Assembly: GCA_963835595.1 (NCBI GenBank)
Contig: CAWIGL010000002.1
Coordinates: 2,046,001-2,110,000, forward strand
DNA from: CAWEPK01 sp963835595
GTDB lineage: Bacteria; Desulfobacterota; Syntrophorhabdia; Syntrophorhabdales; WCHB1-27
Direction: 5' to 3'
DNA: 64,000 nt
Every line of letters begins with the position of its first letter. Position 1 is the first letter of the stretch. The notes under the pieces were generated by a model. That model was not told the DNA's origin and ran no database searches. It saw nothing but the letters and a program-made list of their open reading frames with translations. The position numbers were made by a program, and so were the translations under genes. Positions 26,548 to 34,484 of the stretch are shown here, one piece after another.

Positions 26548-26986
26548 GCAGCTGAAAGAACTTCCTGAGCAGGTTCCCGCTCTTCCGGGCGAGGACGCCG
26601 CCTATCACCTCGACCTTGTGGTTCGAGGGGAGGGCGTTTGCGTCGACTGCCGAGCCGAAGGCGCCCCTTTTTTTGTCGAAGCACCCGAAGACGAGCCGCT
26701 TTATGCGCGCCTCCTGGATGGCGCCTGCGCACATGAGGCACGGCTCCTTGGAAACGAAAAGGGTGCACCCTACGAGCCTGTAATTCCCCAGCGCCTGCGA
26801 CGCCCGGCCTATCGCCAGGAGCTCCGCATGGGCAAGCGGCGAGCTGAGCCGGATGGTCTGGTTGTGGGCGCTCGCCAGGACTTTTCCGTCTTCCGATATT
26901 ATGACCGCCCCTACTGGGACCTCTTCCTCCTCGAAGGCCCTCGACGCCTCTCTGAGGCACATCTCCATGAACAGTTCGTCCGGCAT
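26492..26986 (-). CDS. tadA: tRNA-specific adenosine deaminase
   Basis: Converts adenosine 34 of tRNA-Arg to inosine. The 164-residue protein has the zinc-deaminase motifs LAHAELLAI (His ligand and catalytic Glu) and PCLMC (two Cys ligands), with the TadA-typical N-terminus MPDELFMEMCLREA and the segment EVPVGAVI. The first in-frame stop lies at 26492, inside the tRNA-Ser gene on the same strand, so the last 18 or so residues (RRDTEAVITGP...) are encoded by tRNA sequence. The catalytic domain is complete before that. Confidence 0.93.
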   Translation of the reverse strand: MPDELFMEMCLREASRAFEEEEVPVGAVIISEDGKVLASAHNQTIRLSSPLAHAELLAIGRASQALGNYRLVGCTLFVSKEPCLMCAGAIQEARIKRLVFGCFDKKRGAFGSAVDANALPSNHKVEVIGGVLARKSGNLLRKFFQLRRDTEAVITGPTRNRLSA

Positions 26987-27016
26987 TCTTTAATATACCT
27001 GCGGCCCGGCGGAAAA

Positions 27017-27602
27017 TCAAATAGAGGCGGAAAAGCCTTCGAAGAGGGGGTGGCCGGAGGCGGCAATCCGCTCCTTCATCCTAAGCACGTATTGGGGTCT
27101 GATGCCCTCCCTCCATCGCGGGTAGCCCCCGCCCCAGACGTAGCGGAGCTAGCTCGTGGAATTCCTCCCTGCTGAACAGGTAATCGCCGACCTCAACGGT
27201 AGAGGCTGCGGCATCGACCGCGACCGGCACCTGCCAGACCCTTTTGTACCGCTCGATGATCTCCTTCACGGCGTCCCGAGTCTTATGGCCCTCGGGGTTT
27301 TGCGCGAAGTCGTTCATCTCCTTCGGGAAGGGGAACCTGCGGTAGACGTCGCCAATGAAGCCTCGCAGGTCCACCCCGTGGATGGCGCTCGTCAGGTTCC
27401 CTATCTGCGCGTCAGTGAGCGCGTAGACCTCCCATTCCATCCGCAGGTCCTCGCCTGCACGGCCATCCGCCATTACCGCGACATAGCCGCAGAAATCGGA
27501 GGCGAAGATGAAATAGCTGTCGAGCAGAAGGAGGTCCGTCTCTATGTTGAAGAAGCCGAATGCAAGCTCGCCGTGGCTTAAAGAGTTGAAGGCAAGAGGC
27601 AT
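27017..27602 (-). CDS. Conserved-looking protein of unknown function, one frameshift
   Basis: A protein of about 194 residues with no motif I recognise. It starts MPLAFNSLSHGELAFGFFNIETDLLLL and has mixed alpha/beta character with many acidic and aromatic residues. The frame as given ends early in an unnatural tail; dropping one G at 27145-27146 gives EELARYVWGGGYPRWREGIRPQ...FEGFSASI and a stop at 27017-27019. The restored tail is strongly protein-like, so this is probably a sequence error in an intact gene. It lies between tadA and the divergent larE. Confidence 0.6.
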
Positions 27603-27661
27603 AACTAATTATATCAGCGGGGGGTGCCGAAAACAATCCGGTTGTGCTATATTTCAAGGGG

Positions 27662-28474
27662 ATGGAAGCGTACGAAAAGTATGAGGGTCTCAAAGGCGCG
27701 CTTAAAGGGCTCGGCCGGGTCGTAGTCTGCTATTCGGGCGGGGTGGACAGCACGCTGCTTCTGAAGGCAGCCGCCGACGCCCTCGGCAGGCAGAACGTGC
27801 TGGCCCTGATAGCGAGGTCGCAGACCTATCCCGAGCGCGAGATCGAAGGGGCCGTCGCCTTCGCCCGCGCATCCGGCATCGACTTCGAGGTGATCGAGAC
27901 GGACGAGATGGGCGACGATTGCTTCCTGAGCAACACGAGCGAGCGGTGCTATTTCTGCAAGCGCCATCTTTTCGGCCGGGCATTGGAGATCGCCGGGCAG
28001 CAGGGCTTCGACCACGTGGCGGAGGGGTCGAACGTCGATGACCGGTCGGACTACCGGCCGGGCCGCCGCGCCGGCCTGGAGCTGGAGATAAAAAGCCCGC
28101 TCCTTGAGGCGGGACTCACCAAGGCCGATATAAGGTCGGTTTCTGCGGCCCTTGGCCTTCCTACGCACGACAAGCCGTCTCTCGCTTGCCTTGCATCGAG
28201 GATACCTTACGGCACGAGGATTGAGGCGGAGACGCTCAAAAGGATAGAGCGGGCAGAGGAGTTCTTGCGCGGCCTGGGCATAGGGCAGGTGAGGGTGCGA
28301 TACCACGGGCAGGTCGCCCGCATCGAGGTGCCGGAAGAGGATTTCGACAAGGTAATGGCCGCGAGGGGCGAGATAGCCGACGCGCTGACGCAGGCGGGCT
28401 TCCTTTACGTGACGCTCGACCTGAAAGGGTACAGGACAGGGAGCATGAACGAGGGGCTTACGCCTACCGAATGA
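27662..28474 (+). CDS. larE: LarE-type ATP-dependent sulfur transferase
   Basis: A PP-loop ATP pyrophosphatase that builds the sulfur groups of the nickel-pincer cofactor of lactate racemase-type enzymes. The 270-residue protein has the PP-loop SGGVDSTLLL near its start, SERCYFCKR with two cysteines, SPLLEAGLTKADIR, and a third cysteine in SLACLASRIPYGTRI. The three cysteines fit the cluster-bearing LarE type (inference). I prefer ATG 27662: a -10-like TATATT at 27648-27653 overlaps the upstream GTG 27644, which has no ribosome site. No larA, larB or larC is in the window. Confidence 0.85.
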   Translation: MEAYEKYEGLKGALKGLGRVVVCYSGGVDSTLLLKAAADALGRQNVLALIARSQTYPEREIEGAVAFARASGIDFEVIETDEMGDDCFLSNTSERCYFCKRHLFGRALEIAGQQGFDHVAEGSNVDDRSDYRPGRRAGLELEIKSPLLEAGLTKADIRSVSAALGLPTHDKPSLACLASRIPYGTRIEAETLKRIERAEEFLRGLGIGQVRVRYHGQVARIEVPEEDFDKVMAARGEIADALTQAGFLYVTLDLKGYRTGSMNEGLTPTE

Positions 28475-28516
28475 GGGCGGCGGACTGCGGTCGGCGCATC
28501 GCCTTTTGGCGGGCTT

Positions 28517-29119
28517 TCAGCGCCGGCTGGTCGCTTGCTTTCCCGTCTCGCGTATCTCCACGAAGATCTTTCTTGTTTTGCCTTTCCTTATAATGGTGAT
28601 CTCGAACCGGCCGGCCGCCTGTAAAGCCGCCTGGCTCTTCTCCAGATTGCGGGCGGGTATGCCGTTGACTGCGATGACGCGGTCGCCCGACCTGAAGCCG
28701 ACCTTTTCGGGTATGCTCCCCTTGTCGATCTCGAAAAGCTCGTAGCCCGCCAGGTTGCCGTTCTTGTCTACCCGCGTCTTGATCGCCACGCTCGACAGGA
28801 CGATCTCGTTATCCTTCCTCACCTCGTCGGCGACGGCCTGCGGGACGATGACCGTTTTGCCACGCCTCGTGATCTGCCGCGCATAATAGGAAGGGTCAGG
28901 CTTCTGAGCGCCCGCCGCTGCCGGTGGAACACCGTCCTGCTTCACCGTCTCGCCTGACGCCGTCGCGGTCGGGGCGGCAGGTGTGCTTTGCGGCCCCGTT
29001 GCGGGAGCGGCGAGGCATGTCGCAGGCGCCAAAATCCCTGCCGCGAGCATCACCAAAGCTACGGCAGCGGCCCATACGGCCGCAAGCGGGCATTGCGCGC
29101 ATCGCATCCGTCCGGTCAT
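28517..29119 (-). CDS. Secreted/anchored PDZ-domain protein, GspC-like
   Basis: A 200-residue protein with an N-terminal hydrophobic segment (LAAVWAAAVALVMLAAGIL), a Pro/Ala/Thr-rich linker (about 40-75), and a C-terminal PDZ domain with FEIDKGSIPEKVGFRSGDRVIAVNG. The layout matches the C-terminal part of GspC of type II secretion systems, but the homology region is missing and no other gsp gene is near, so it may be a stand-alone periplasmic PDZ protein. It converges with larE. Confidence 0.75.
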   Translation of the reverse strand: MTGRMRCAQCPLAAVWAAAVALVMLAAGILAPATCLAAPATGPQSTPAAPTATASGETVKQDGVPPAAAGAQKPDPSYYARQITRRGKTVIVPQAVADEVRKDNEIVLSSVAIKTRVDKNGNLAGYELFEIDKGSIPEKVGFRSGDRVIAVNGIPARNLEKSQAALQAAGRFEITIIRKGKTRKIFVEIRETGKQATSRR

Positions 29120-29239
29120 GGCAAAATCCTTTGTTTTTCCGCTTTAAGCATGGAGGCTCCGTTTTTTTTGGTCGATGGAAGTGCTATACTTCATACTCGA
29201 TTTAAAGAAGGATAGGAAACCGGCTTCTCTCTATAGCTT

Positions 29240-29326
29240 TGGTGCCGAAGAGGGGACTCGAACCCCTACAGGCTTACGCCTACCAGACCCTGAACCTGGC
29301 GCGTCTGCCAATTCCGCCACTTCGGC
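29240..29326 (-). tRNA. tRNA-Leu (anticodon CAG)
   Basis: A minus-strand 87-base tRNA with acceptor GCCGAAG/CTTCGGC, discriminator A, encoded CCA (29240-29242), anticodon loop TTCAGGG (CAG), long variable arm, and T-loop GTTCGAG. It stands alone between the PDZ gene and ribF. Confidence 0.94.
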
Positions 29327-29372
29327 GCTACGTTAATTATAGAGAAAAGCCGCCCAATGTCAAGAGGTGGAG

Positions 29373-30305
29373 ATGCGCGTTTTCGAGTCGCTCGACGTGG
29401 AAGAACAGTTCGCAAGACCGGTGCTGACCATAGGAAATTATGACGGCATACACTTAGGTCACATGCGGATCATCGAGAGGGTGAAAGAGCGGGCGCGTGC
29501 GATTTCCGGCACGTCGATGCTCATGACCTTCGACCCCCACCCGCTCCATATTCTGAGGCCCGACAAGGAGCTTGCCGCCATAGCGCCTTTGCCGGAGAAA
29601 AAGCGCCTCATCGAGAAGGCGGGCATCGATGTCCTCTTCGTGCTGCCCTTTACCGCCCGATTCGCGGACCTGTCCCCCGAGGCCTTCGTCGCCTCGGTCC
29701 TCGTGGAGAAGCTCGCAGTGGCAGGGGTCGTCGTCGGCTACGACTTCCGGTACGGCAGGAAAGGGCGGGGAGACGCCGCGCTTCTTTCGGCGGCCGGGCG
29801 CGCCCACGGGTTCTTCGTCGAGACGGTCGGCGCGGTGACGCTCGACGGAGAAAAGGTAGGGAGCAACCGCATAAGGAAGCTCGTGGCAGACGGCAGCGTA
29901 GCTGCGGCCGCGCGCCTTCTGGGCAGGCCCTTTGCCCTTGAGGGCACGGTCGTCAAGGCGTGGGGCAGGGGCAGGGGGATGGGCTACCCGACGGCCAACC
30001 TGGAGACGGATTATTCACTCATACCGAAAGACGGCGTCTACGTGACCGAGGCGGCGTTCGATGGGACAAAGTGCGGCGGCCTTACGAACATCGGCCATAA
30101 CCCCACGTTCGGGGAGGGGCAGGGACGCTCCATAGAAACGTTCATCCTCGATTTCGAAGGCGACCTTTACGGCAGGAAGGTGCGCCTCAGTTTTCTCGAC
30201 CGGATCAGGGACGATATGAAGTTCGCAAGCGTCGATGAGCTGAAGGCGCGCATCGCCCTGGACGTGGAGGCAGGCAGGGCCGTCCTGCGGCAGCGCGGGC
30301 TGTAA
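29373..30305 (+). CDS. ribF: Bifunctional riboflavin kinase/FAD synthetase
   Basis: Makes FMN and FAD from riboflavin. The 310-residue protein has the nucleotidyltransferase motif IGNYDGIHLGH, MTFDPHP, and SSNRIRK-like GSNRIRKLV in the N-terminal domain, and the kinase motif GRGRGMGYPTANLE with SIETFILDF in the C-terminal domain. ATG 29373 follows AGGTGG closely; GTG 29367 is also possible. Given how many flavoenzymes the window encodes, FAD supply is relevant, but the gene is not in their operons. Confidence 0.94.
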   Translation: MRVFESLDVEEQFARPVLTIGNYDGIHLGHMRIIERVKERARAISGTSMLMTFDPHPLHILRPDKELAAIAPLPEKKRLIEKAGIDVLFVLPFTARFADLSPEAFVASVLVEKLAVAGVVVGYDFRYGRKGRGDAALLSAAGRAHGFFVETVGAVTLDGEKVGSNRIRKLVADGSVAAAARLLGRPFALEGTVVKAWGRGRGMGYPTANLETDYSLIPKDGVYVTEAAFDGTKCGGLTNIGHNPTFGEGQGRSIETFILDFEGDLYGRKVRLSFLDRIRDDMKFASVDELKARIALDVEAGRAVLRQRGL

Positions 30306-30525
30306 GCGAACTAATCGGACGGGCGGCGGCGCCCCAAAAGGCGGCCCCGGTGTCCGCCCGATGCCGGACCCCGGTCGCTTAAAAAAAACCATGCCTGGGA
30401 TTCTTCTTCAGAGACCCGCGCCGAAGGTCTCCGCTTCCCTGTCATACACCACTTCTTTGTGCTATGCTTTAGTATTCGGCCGCCACCGGCTACCGCCAGA
30501 TGTCGGAGCAACAGGAGGCAAAAAG

Positions 30526-31386
30526 TTGAAAGGGCTTCGCCCACTCATAAAATATATTGGCAATAAAACGCGAATTGCGGAGCACATCTGTTCTCAATTT
30601 CCGACCGACTATAGAACTTATTTTGAGCCGTTCGTTGGGAGTGGAGCAGTCCTTGGCTGCTTCTCCCCTAAGCGAGCCGTAGCCTCAGATACTCTTAAAC
30701 CACTAATTGAGATGTGGCGGCTTGTCCAGAGCAAACCCCGTGAACTTATCGACTCCTATACAGAGAGTCACCAGGATTTCCTGCGGGATCGATTATCGAC
30801 ATACGAAACAGTTAAGGCGCGCTTCAACCGAATCCCAAACCCTCACGATTTTCTATTTATTTCAAGGACATGCTACGGAGGAGTCATCCGATTCCGCCGC
30901 GATGGCTACCTCAGCACTCCAATCGGCCCGCATAGGCCCATATCGCCCAAGGAGCTATCGACGCGCGTCGCTGAGTGGAGACATGCAATCCATAACACTG
31001 AATTTGTCCTCGCTGATTATGCTGATGTTGTCCGGGCTGCCGCCCAGTCCGATATCGTCTACTGCGATCCCCCCTACGTCGATAGTCAGAAGATCATTTA
31101 CGGCGCGCAAGATTTTACACTTAAACGCTTGCTAAGTGATCTATCAGACGCGAAAGCACGAGGTGCTTTTGTAGCATTGTCCATTGATGGCGTAAAGAAG
31201 TCCGGTGCCCGCAAAATCAATATCGTACCACCAGAAGGCCTCTTTGAACTTGAGAGTTACGTTGCTTTAGGTGGTTCTATGCTTAAACGGTTTTGGAGAG
31301 ATGGCAAGACTGTTGACGACGAGCGCGTAAAAGATCGGCTCTTGCTTTCGCACGCTCGTTGCAATGGGCAGTTGTCCTTCCTATAA
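30526..31386 (+). CDS. Type II DNA adenine methyltransferase (Dam-like)
   Basis: The protective methylase of a restriction-modification system, 286 residues from TTG 30526, which follows AGGAGG by 8 bases. It has the S-adenosylmethionine motif FEPFVGSGAVL, the catalytic DPPY in DIVYCDPPYVDSQ, and the N-terminal LIKYIGNKTRIAEHI typical of Dam/DpnM-type N6-adenine methylases. It faces the endonuclease gene and overlaps its end by six bases. The base composition is clearly more AT-rich than the surrounding genes, a sign of transfer. Recognition site cannot be told. Confidence 0.9.
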   Translation: MKGLRPLIKYIGNKTRIAEHICSQFPTDYRTYFEPFVGSGAVLGCFSPKRAVASDTLKPLIEMWRLVQSKPRELIDSYTESHQDFLRDRLSTYETVKARFNRIPNPHDFLFISRTCYGGVIRFRRDGYLSTPIGPHRPISPKELSTRVAEWRHAIHNTEFVLADYADVVRAAAQSDIVYCDPPYVDSQKIIYGAQDFTLKRLLSDLSDAKARGAFVALSIDGVKKSGARKINIVPPEGLFELESYVALGGSMLKRFWRDGKTVDDERVKDRLLLSHARCNGQLSFL

Positions 31387-32181
31387 CTCTCCTATCCTCC
31401 GCTCCCAGTCCGTGAGTACTTCTCTCCCGAAGAAAATTTCGTCAACGTGAGCAGTATGAAGCATGTCAATCATACGGCACAGATACGACTTTCCGCAATC
31501 CCACCAAGTGTACCGATCGTCAATAAACAGAAAATGCCAAATAGGACGATTCAGCCGCGACCGCACCCCACGTATCTCATACCCGTCAAGAAGTGTCTCG
31601 TATACGGCATCCGCTACCCTGCTCCCAAACGTCGTAGTTCCATAATATTCTTTGATCTCCCACACCGCCCTCGGATTCTCGGTCTCCGGTAAAGCGCCAT
31701 CAAAGCGGCGTGAAAAGATTTCTTCGAGCGTACCATCAGATGTTACGATAGAAAGCCTTCGTGCATCATCAACAAAGCCGTCAGGCCCAACCACACTCTC
31801 TGCTATCATGCCGACCATACCCGCAAGGTAGGCAGGATGGCGCTTTTCGCCCTTTTGTTTATTAATCGCCAATGGTTTGGTTGGTCTTGTTCTTTCGTAT
31901 ATTTTCTCGAACTCCTCGGCCGCTTCTTTCCCATCCATAAAGAGGTGCGCTACTTGCTTATTGAGTATCTCCGCCCGCCAGTTCAAATACGCCACAACTT
32001 CCCCTAACAGGTTACCATCAACAGTAAATCCCCTTTCGACCAGCACGCGCCCTGCTTCATCGACCGAATGAGTACGTAGCTGATGCGTCTTCCGCCCGCA
32101 ATATCCTACCTGTTCGGAGATGAACTTCGCATGCGCCCAAAACCGACCCGATTTTCCGACGAATTCACCGTTCGGTCTCAT
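31381..32181 (-). CDS. Type II restriction endonuclease (PD-(D/E)xK-like)
   Basis: A 266-residue protein whose position, between a converging DNA methylase and a controller gene, identifies it as the cognate endonuclease. Residues near 160-190 contain RRFDGALPET...AVWEIKEYYG, giving the spaced Asp and E-x-K pattern of the PD-(D/E)xK nuclease core, followed by TTFGSRVADAVYETL. I do not recognise a named specificity. The start overlaps the controller stop (ATGA), so the two are translated together. AT-rich like its methylase. Confidence 0.82.
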   Translation of the reverse strand: MRPNGEFVGKSGRFWAHAKFISEQVGYCGRKTHQLRTHSVDEAGRVLVERGFTVDGNLLGEVVAYLNWRAEILNKQVAHLFMDGKEAAEEFEKIYERTRPTKPLAINKQKGEKRHPAYLAGMVGMIAESVVGPDGFVDDARRLSIVTSDGTLEEIFSRRFDGALPETENPRAVWEIKEYYGTTTFGSRVADAVYETLLDGYEIRGVRSRLNRPIWHFLFIDDRYTWWDCGKSYLCRMIDMLHTAHVDEIFFGREVLTDWERRIGEL

Positions 32182-32402
32182 TTCGCCAAATCCTTGAACA
32201 GTGCCGAAGGGTGTACCTCCAGTGCCCGAGCTAACTTGACTATGTTGTCCAATCCTACGTTCCGCCGCCCACGTTCAATCCCACCAACGTACGTCGAGTG
32301 CAACCCTGCTCGCTCGGCCAACTCCTCCTGAGTCCATCCTCTTGCAAGGCGCAGCCCTCGAATCGTTTTCCCCACCTGAATGCGATCGAATTGCTCAGAC
32401 AT
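32178..32402 (-). CDS. Restriction-modification controller (C) protein
   Basis: A 74-residue XRE-type helix-turn-helix protein: GLRLARGWTQEELAERAGLHSTYVGGIERGRRNVGL then LARALEVHPSALF. Size, fold and gene order are typical for C proteins, which bind tandem C-boxes as two dimers, first activating and then repressing the C-R operon so that methylation comes before cutting. The matching C-boxes are found 24 bases upstream. The short distance from the boxes to the ATG suggests a leaderless transcript. Confidence 0.93.
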   Translation of the reverse strand: MSEQFDRIQVGKTIRGLRLARGWTQEELAERAGLHSTYVGGIERGRRNVGLDNIVKLARALEVHPSALFKDLAK

Positions 32403-32425
32403 ACTAAGAGGACATCATGCAGACA

Positions 32426-32451
32426 GACTATAAGTCCAGAGACTATAAGTC
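32426..32451 (-). promoter_or_regulatory. Tandem C-boxes (controller-protein operators)
   Basis: On the minus strand two identical, perfectly symmetric 11-bp sites GACTTATAGTC lie at 32441-32451 and 32426-32436, separated by TCTG. This is the known architecture of C-protein operators (two sites, 4-bp spacer, as in the Esp1396I-type systems). They sit just upstream of the controller gene, where the -35 region is expected, with a CATGAT -10-like element between them and the ATG. Confidence 0.9.
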
Positions 32452-32724
32452 AGGTTAGTTTGAATTGTTGAGATATGCGTTAATTAACAAGCCCAAAAGC
32501 GGCCCACGCCCCGTGCTTTCCTTTTACCAGCAGAGCTTGCCAATTTCCGCGCCCTATCGGTCCCGGAAATTGGATCATCGATCTCCAGACTCGATCTCAA
32601 GGACTGGTTCATTCGGTTGAAGCCAGAGGACACCAAAACAGGGTACGACCGCTTTAGACAGTACGGAAAAAATGGGTCAAGCGCAGGAGGTCGGCAACAA
32701 TGCCTAACCCCTTGTAATCTTTAG
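32452..32724. other. AT-rich stretch between the RM island and tRNA-Leu(UAA)
   Basis: No complete gene. One plus-strand reading (about 32578-32724) gives ISRLDLKDWFIRLKPEDTK and continues to YDRFRQYGKNGSSAGGRQQ before a stop; it looks like a protein scrap but I cannot name its family. The stretch is probably debris of an element that entered at the tRNA 3' end. Confidence 0.3.
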
Positions 32725-32809
32725 TGCCTGGGATCGGGATCGAACCGACATGGTGCTAAGCACCGAGGGATTTTAAGTCCCTTGCGTCTACCTATTCCGC
32801 CACCCAGGC
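32725..32809 (-). tRNA. tRNA-Leu (anticodon TAA)
   Basis: A minus-strand 85-base tRNA with acceptor GCCTGGG/CCCAGGC, discriminator A, anticodon loop CTTAAAA (TAA), a long variable arm and T-loop GTTCGAT. Unlike the other two tRNA genes here it does not encode CCA (the next bases are CT). The AT-rich restriction-modification region lies directly on its 3' side. Confidence 0.92.
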
Positions 32810-32938
32810 AACATTCCTAACTTATAATAGGAACGTCCCCGCTTGTCAATATGTAAGTAAGCAGGCAGGTTAGACCGCGTTCCGGCCGCCCCGCCAATCA
32901 GTCGGCCGCCAGAGTGGCGGTCCCGTCGGATGCCGCAA

Positions 32939-33808
32939 TCAGCGCACCGACAGCGGCGCGGCCAGGAACTTGAATGGCGAGGAGAAGATCTCGTTCGTAA
33001 GCTCTTTCGAAAGGGAGCCGAAGAGCCATTTGGAGAACGTGAAGGGCTTCTCCGCATAGACGAGGACGGGCTTACCCTTGATCTTGAGGGCCGCCTTGAG
33101 CGCATCGACGGTGTCGTAGAAGTCGCCTATGGCGTCCACGAGCCCGACATCTTTGGCCTGCGTCCCCGTGTAAATCTTGCCTTCGGCAAGGGTCTTCACC
33201 TTTTCGGCGTCCATCTTTCTTCCCGCGGCGATGTCTTTCATGAACTGGTCATAGATGTTTCTGATTATATTGTCCATGTACTCCCTTTCGGCAGGGGTCA
33301 TCTGCCGGAAGGGCGTGCCCGTGTCCTTGAACTCGCCCGCCTTGATCGTGTTGCTTTGCAGCCCTATCTTCTTCAGCACGTCCTCCACTATCATAAGGTG
33401 CATGATGACGCCGATGCTCCCCGTGATCGTAGAGGGGTTCGCGTAAAGCTTCTCAGCGGCCGATGCGATATAGTAGCCGCCGGATGCGCACGTGGTGCCC
33501 ATGGAGACGTAGACCTTCTTTTTCTCCTTCAGCTTCTCCACTTCCCTGTATATCTCCTGCGTCGGGCCGACCGAACCTCCGGGCGAGTTTATCCTCAAGA
33601 TTACCCCTTTGATCGTCGGGTCCTCCTTGAAGCGTATGATGTCGTCCATCGTGTCCTTGGACCCCGTTATGATGCCTTCTATCTCGACGATGCCGATCCT
33701 CTCGCCCGACGGCCTGCCCGCCAGCCCCACGGCGAGGGAGACGAAGAAGATGAGGACTATCAGCGAAAGGATGATAACGAGCGCTTTCTTCTTCCGGCTC
33801 CAGGGCAT
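32939..33808 (-). CDS. sppA: Signal peptide peptidase SppA (short form)
   Basis: A membrane-anchored serine protease that degrades cleaved signal peptides. The 289-residue protein has one N-terminal membrane segment (about 9-30) and a single S49 protease domain with NSPGGSV, the nucleophile Ser109 in TTCASGGYY, and the general base Lys161 in GEFKDTGTPF, 52 residues later as in Bacillus SppA. The length is that of the half-size form. It follows scpA by four bases in the same operon. Confidence 0.92.
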   Translation of the reverse strand: MPWSRKKKALVIILSLIVLIFFVSLAVGLAGRPSGERIGIVEIEGIITGSKDTMDDIIRFKEDPTIKGVILRINSPGGSVGPTQEIYREVEKLKEKKKVYVSMGTTCASGGYYIASAAEKLYANPSTITGSIGVIMHLMIVEDVLKKIGLQSNTIKAGEFKDTGTPFRQMTPAEREYMDNIIRNIYDQFMKDIAAGRKMDAEKVKTLAEGKIYTGTQAKDVGLVDAIGDFYDTVDALKAALKIKGKPVLVYAEKPFTFSKWLFGSLSKELTNEIFSSPFKFLAAPLSVR

Positions 33809-33812
33809 GGCC

Positions 33813-34484
33813 TCACCTCTTTTTCAGTATTATAGTCCCGAAGGGCCGCTTTTGCGATAGCCAGGCGAGTTTCAGCTTGGCGATCTCCAGGACGGCCAGG
33901 ACCGCCGCCACCCTCTCGCGCAGCTCCTGCCCCAGGTCGATCCTGAAGACGTACGTGCCTTCCCGCTCCAGCTCGTTCTTGATCTCTTCCAGCTTCTCTT
34001 CGAGGGTTGGGCGCATCTCGCCTACGGAGATGAAGCGCTCCTGCCTGCTCTTTATCAACTGCAAAAAGAGCGTGCACAGGGAGAGCACGTCCTCCTCTTC
34101 CCCGAAGTCGGCGGCAGGCTCGCGGACGAAGGCGTCCCTGCCGAGCAGCGGCAGGCGGTCGAGGCTCTTGGCCATCGTCCTTATCTTCTCGTACTCGATG
34201 ATCTTCTCGACAAGCTCTTCCCTCGGGTCTTCGCCGTCCATCGGGAGGAGCATCCTCGACTTGATGAAGATGAGGAGCGACGCCATCTCGATGAAGTCCT
34301 CAGCAGTCCGCAGGTTCATCTCCCTGGCGAGGTCCACGTACTCAAGGAACTGCTCGGTGATAAAACCGATGGGGATGTCGAAGATGTCGATCTTGTTCCG
34401 CTTGATGAGCGTTATAAGGACCGGCAGCGGCCCCTCGAAGAACTCCATCTGAAGCTCCAGGGTCGAGGCGGAAAAGGCGATCAT
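33813..34484 (-). CDS. scpA: Segregation and condensation protein A
   Basis: The kleisin subunit of the SMC chromosome-condensation complex, 223 residues. It shows the typical N-terminal FEGPLPVLITLIKRNKIDIFDIPI (usual GPLDLLL slightly varied) and DFIEMASLLIFIKSRMLLP, and the C-terminal winged-helix part RERVAAVLAVLEIAKLKLAWLSQ. It overlaps the end of the DHH-CBS-nucleotidyltransferase gene by four bases. Its usual partner scpB is not beside it; sppA follows instead. Confidence 0.92.
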   Translation of the reverse strand: MIAFSASTLELQMEFFEGPLPVLITLIKRNKIDIFDIPIGFITEQFLEYVDLAREMNLRTAEDFIEMASLLIFIKSRMLLPMDGEDPREELVEKIIEYEKIRTMAKSLDRLPLLGRDAFVREPAADFGEEEDVLSLCTLFLQLIKSRQERFISVGEMRPTLEEKLEEIKNELEREGTYVFRIDLGQELRERVAAVLAVLEIAKLKLAWLSQKRPFGTIILKKR

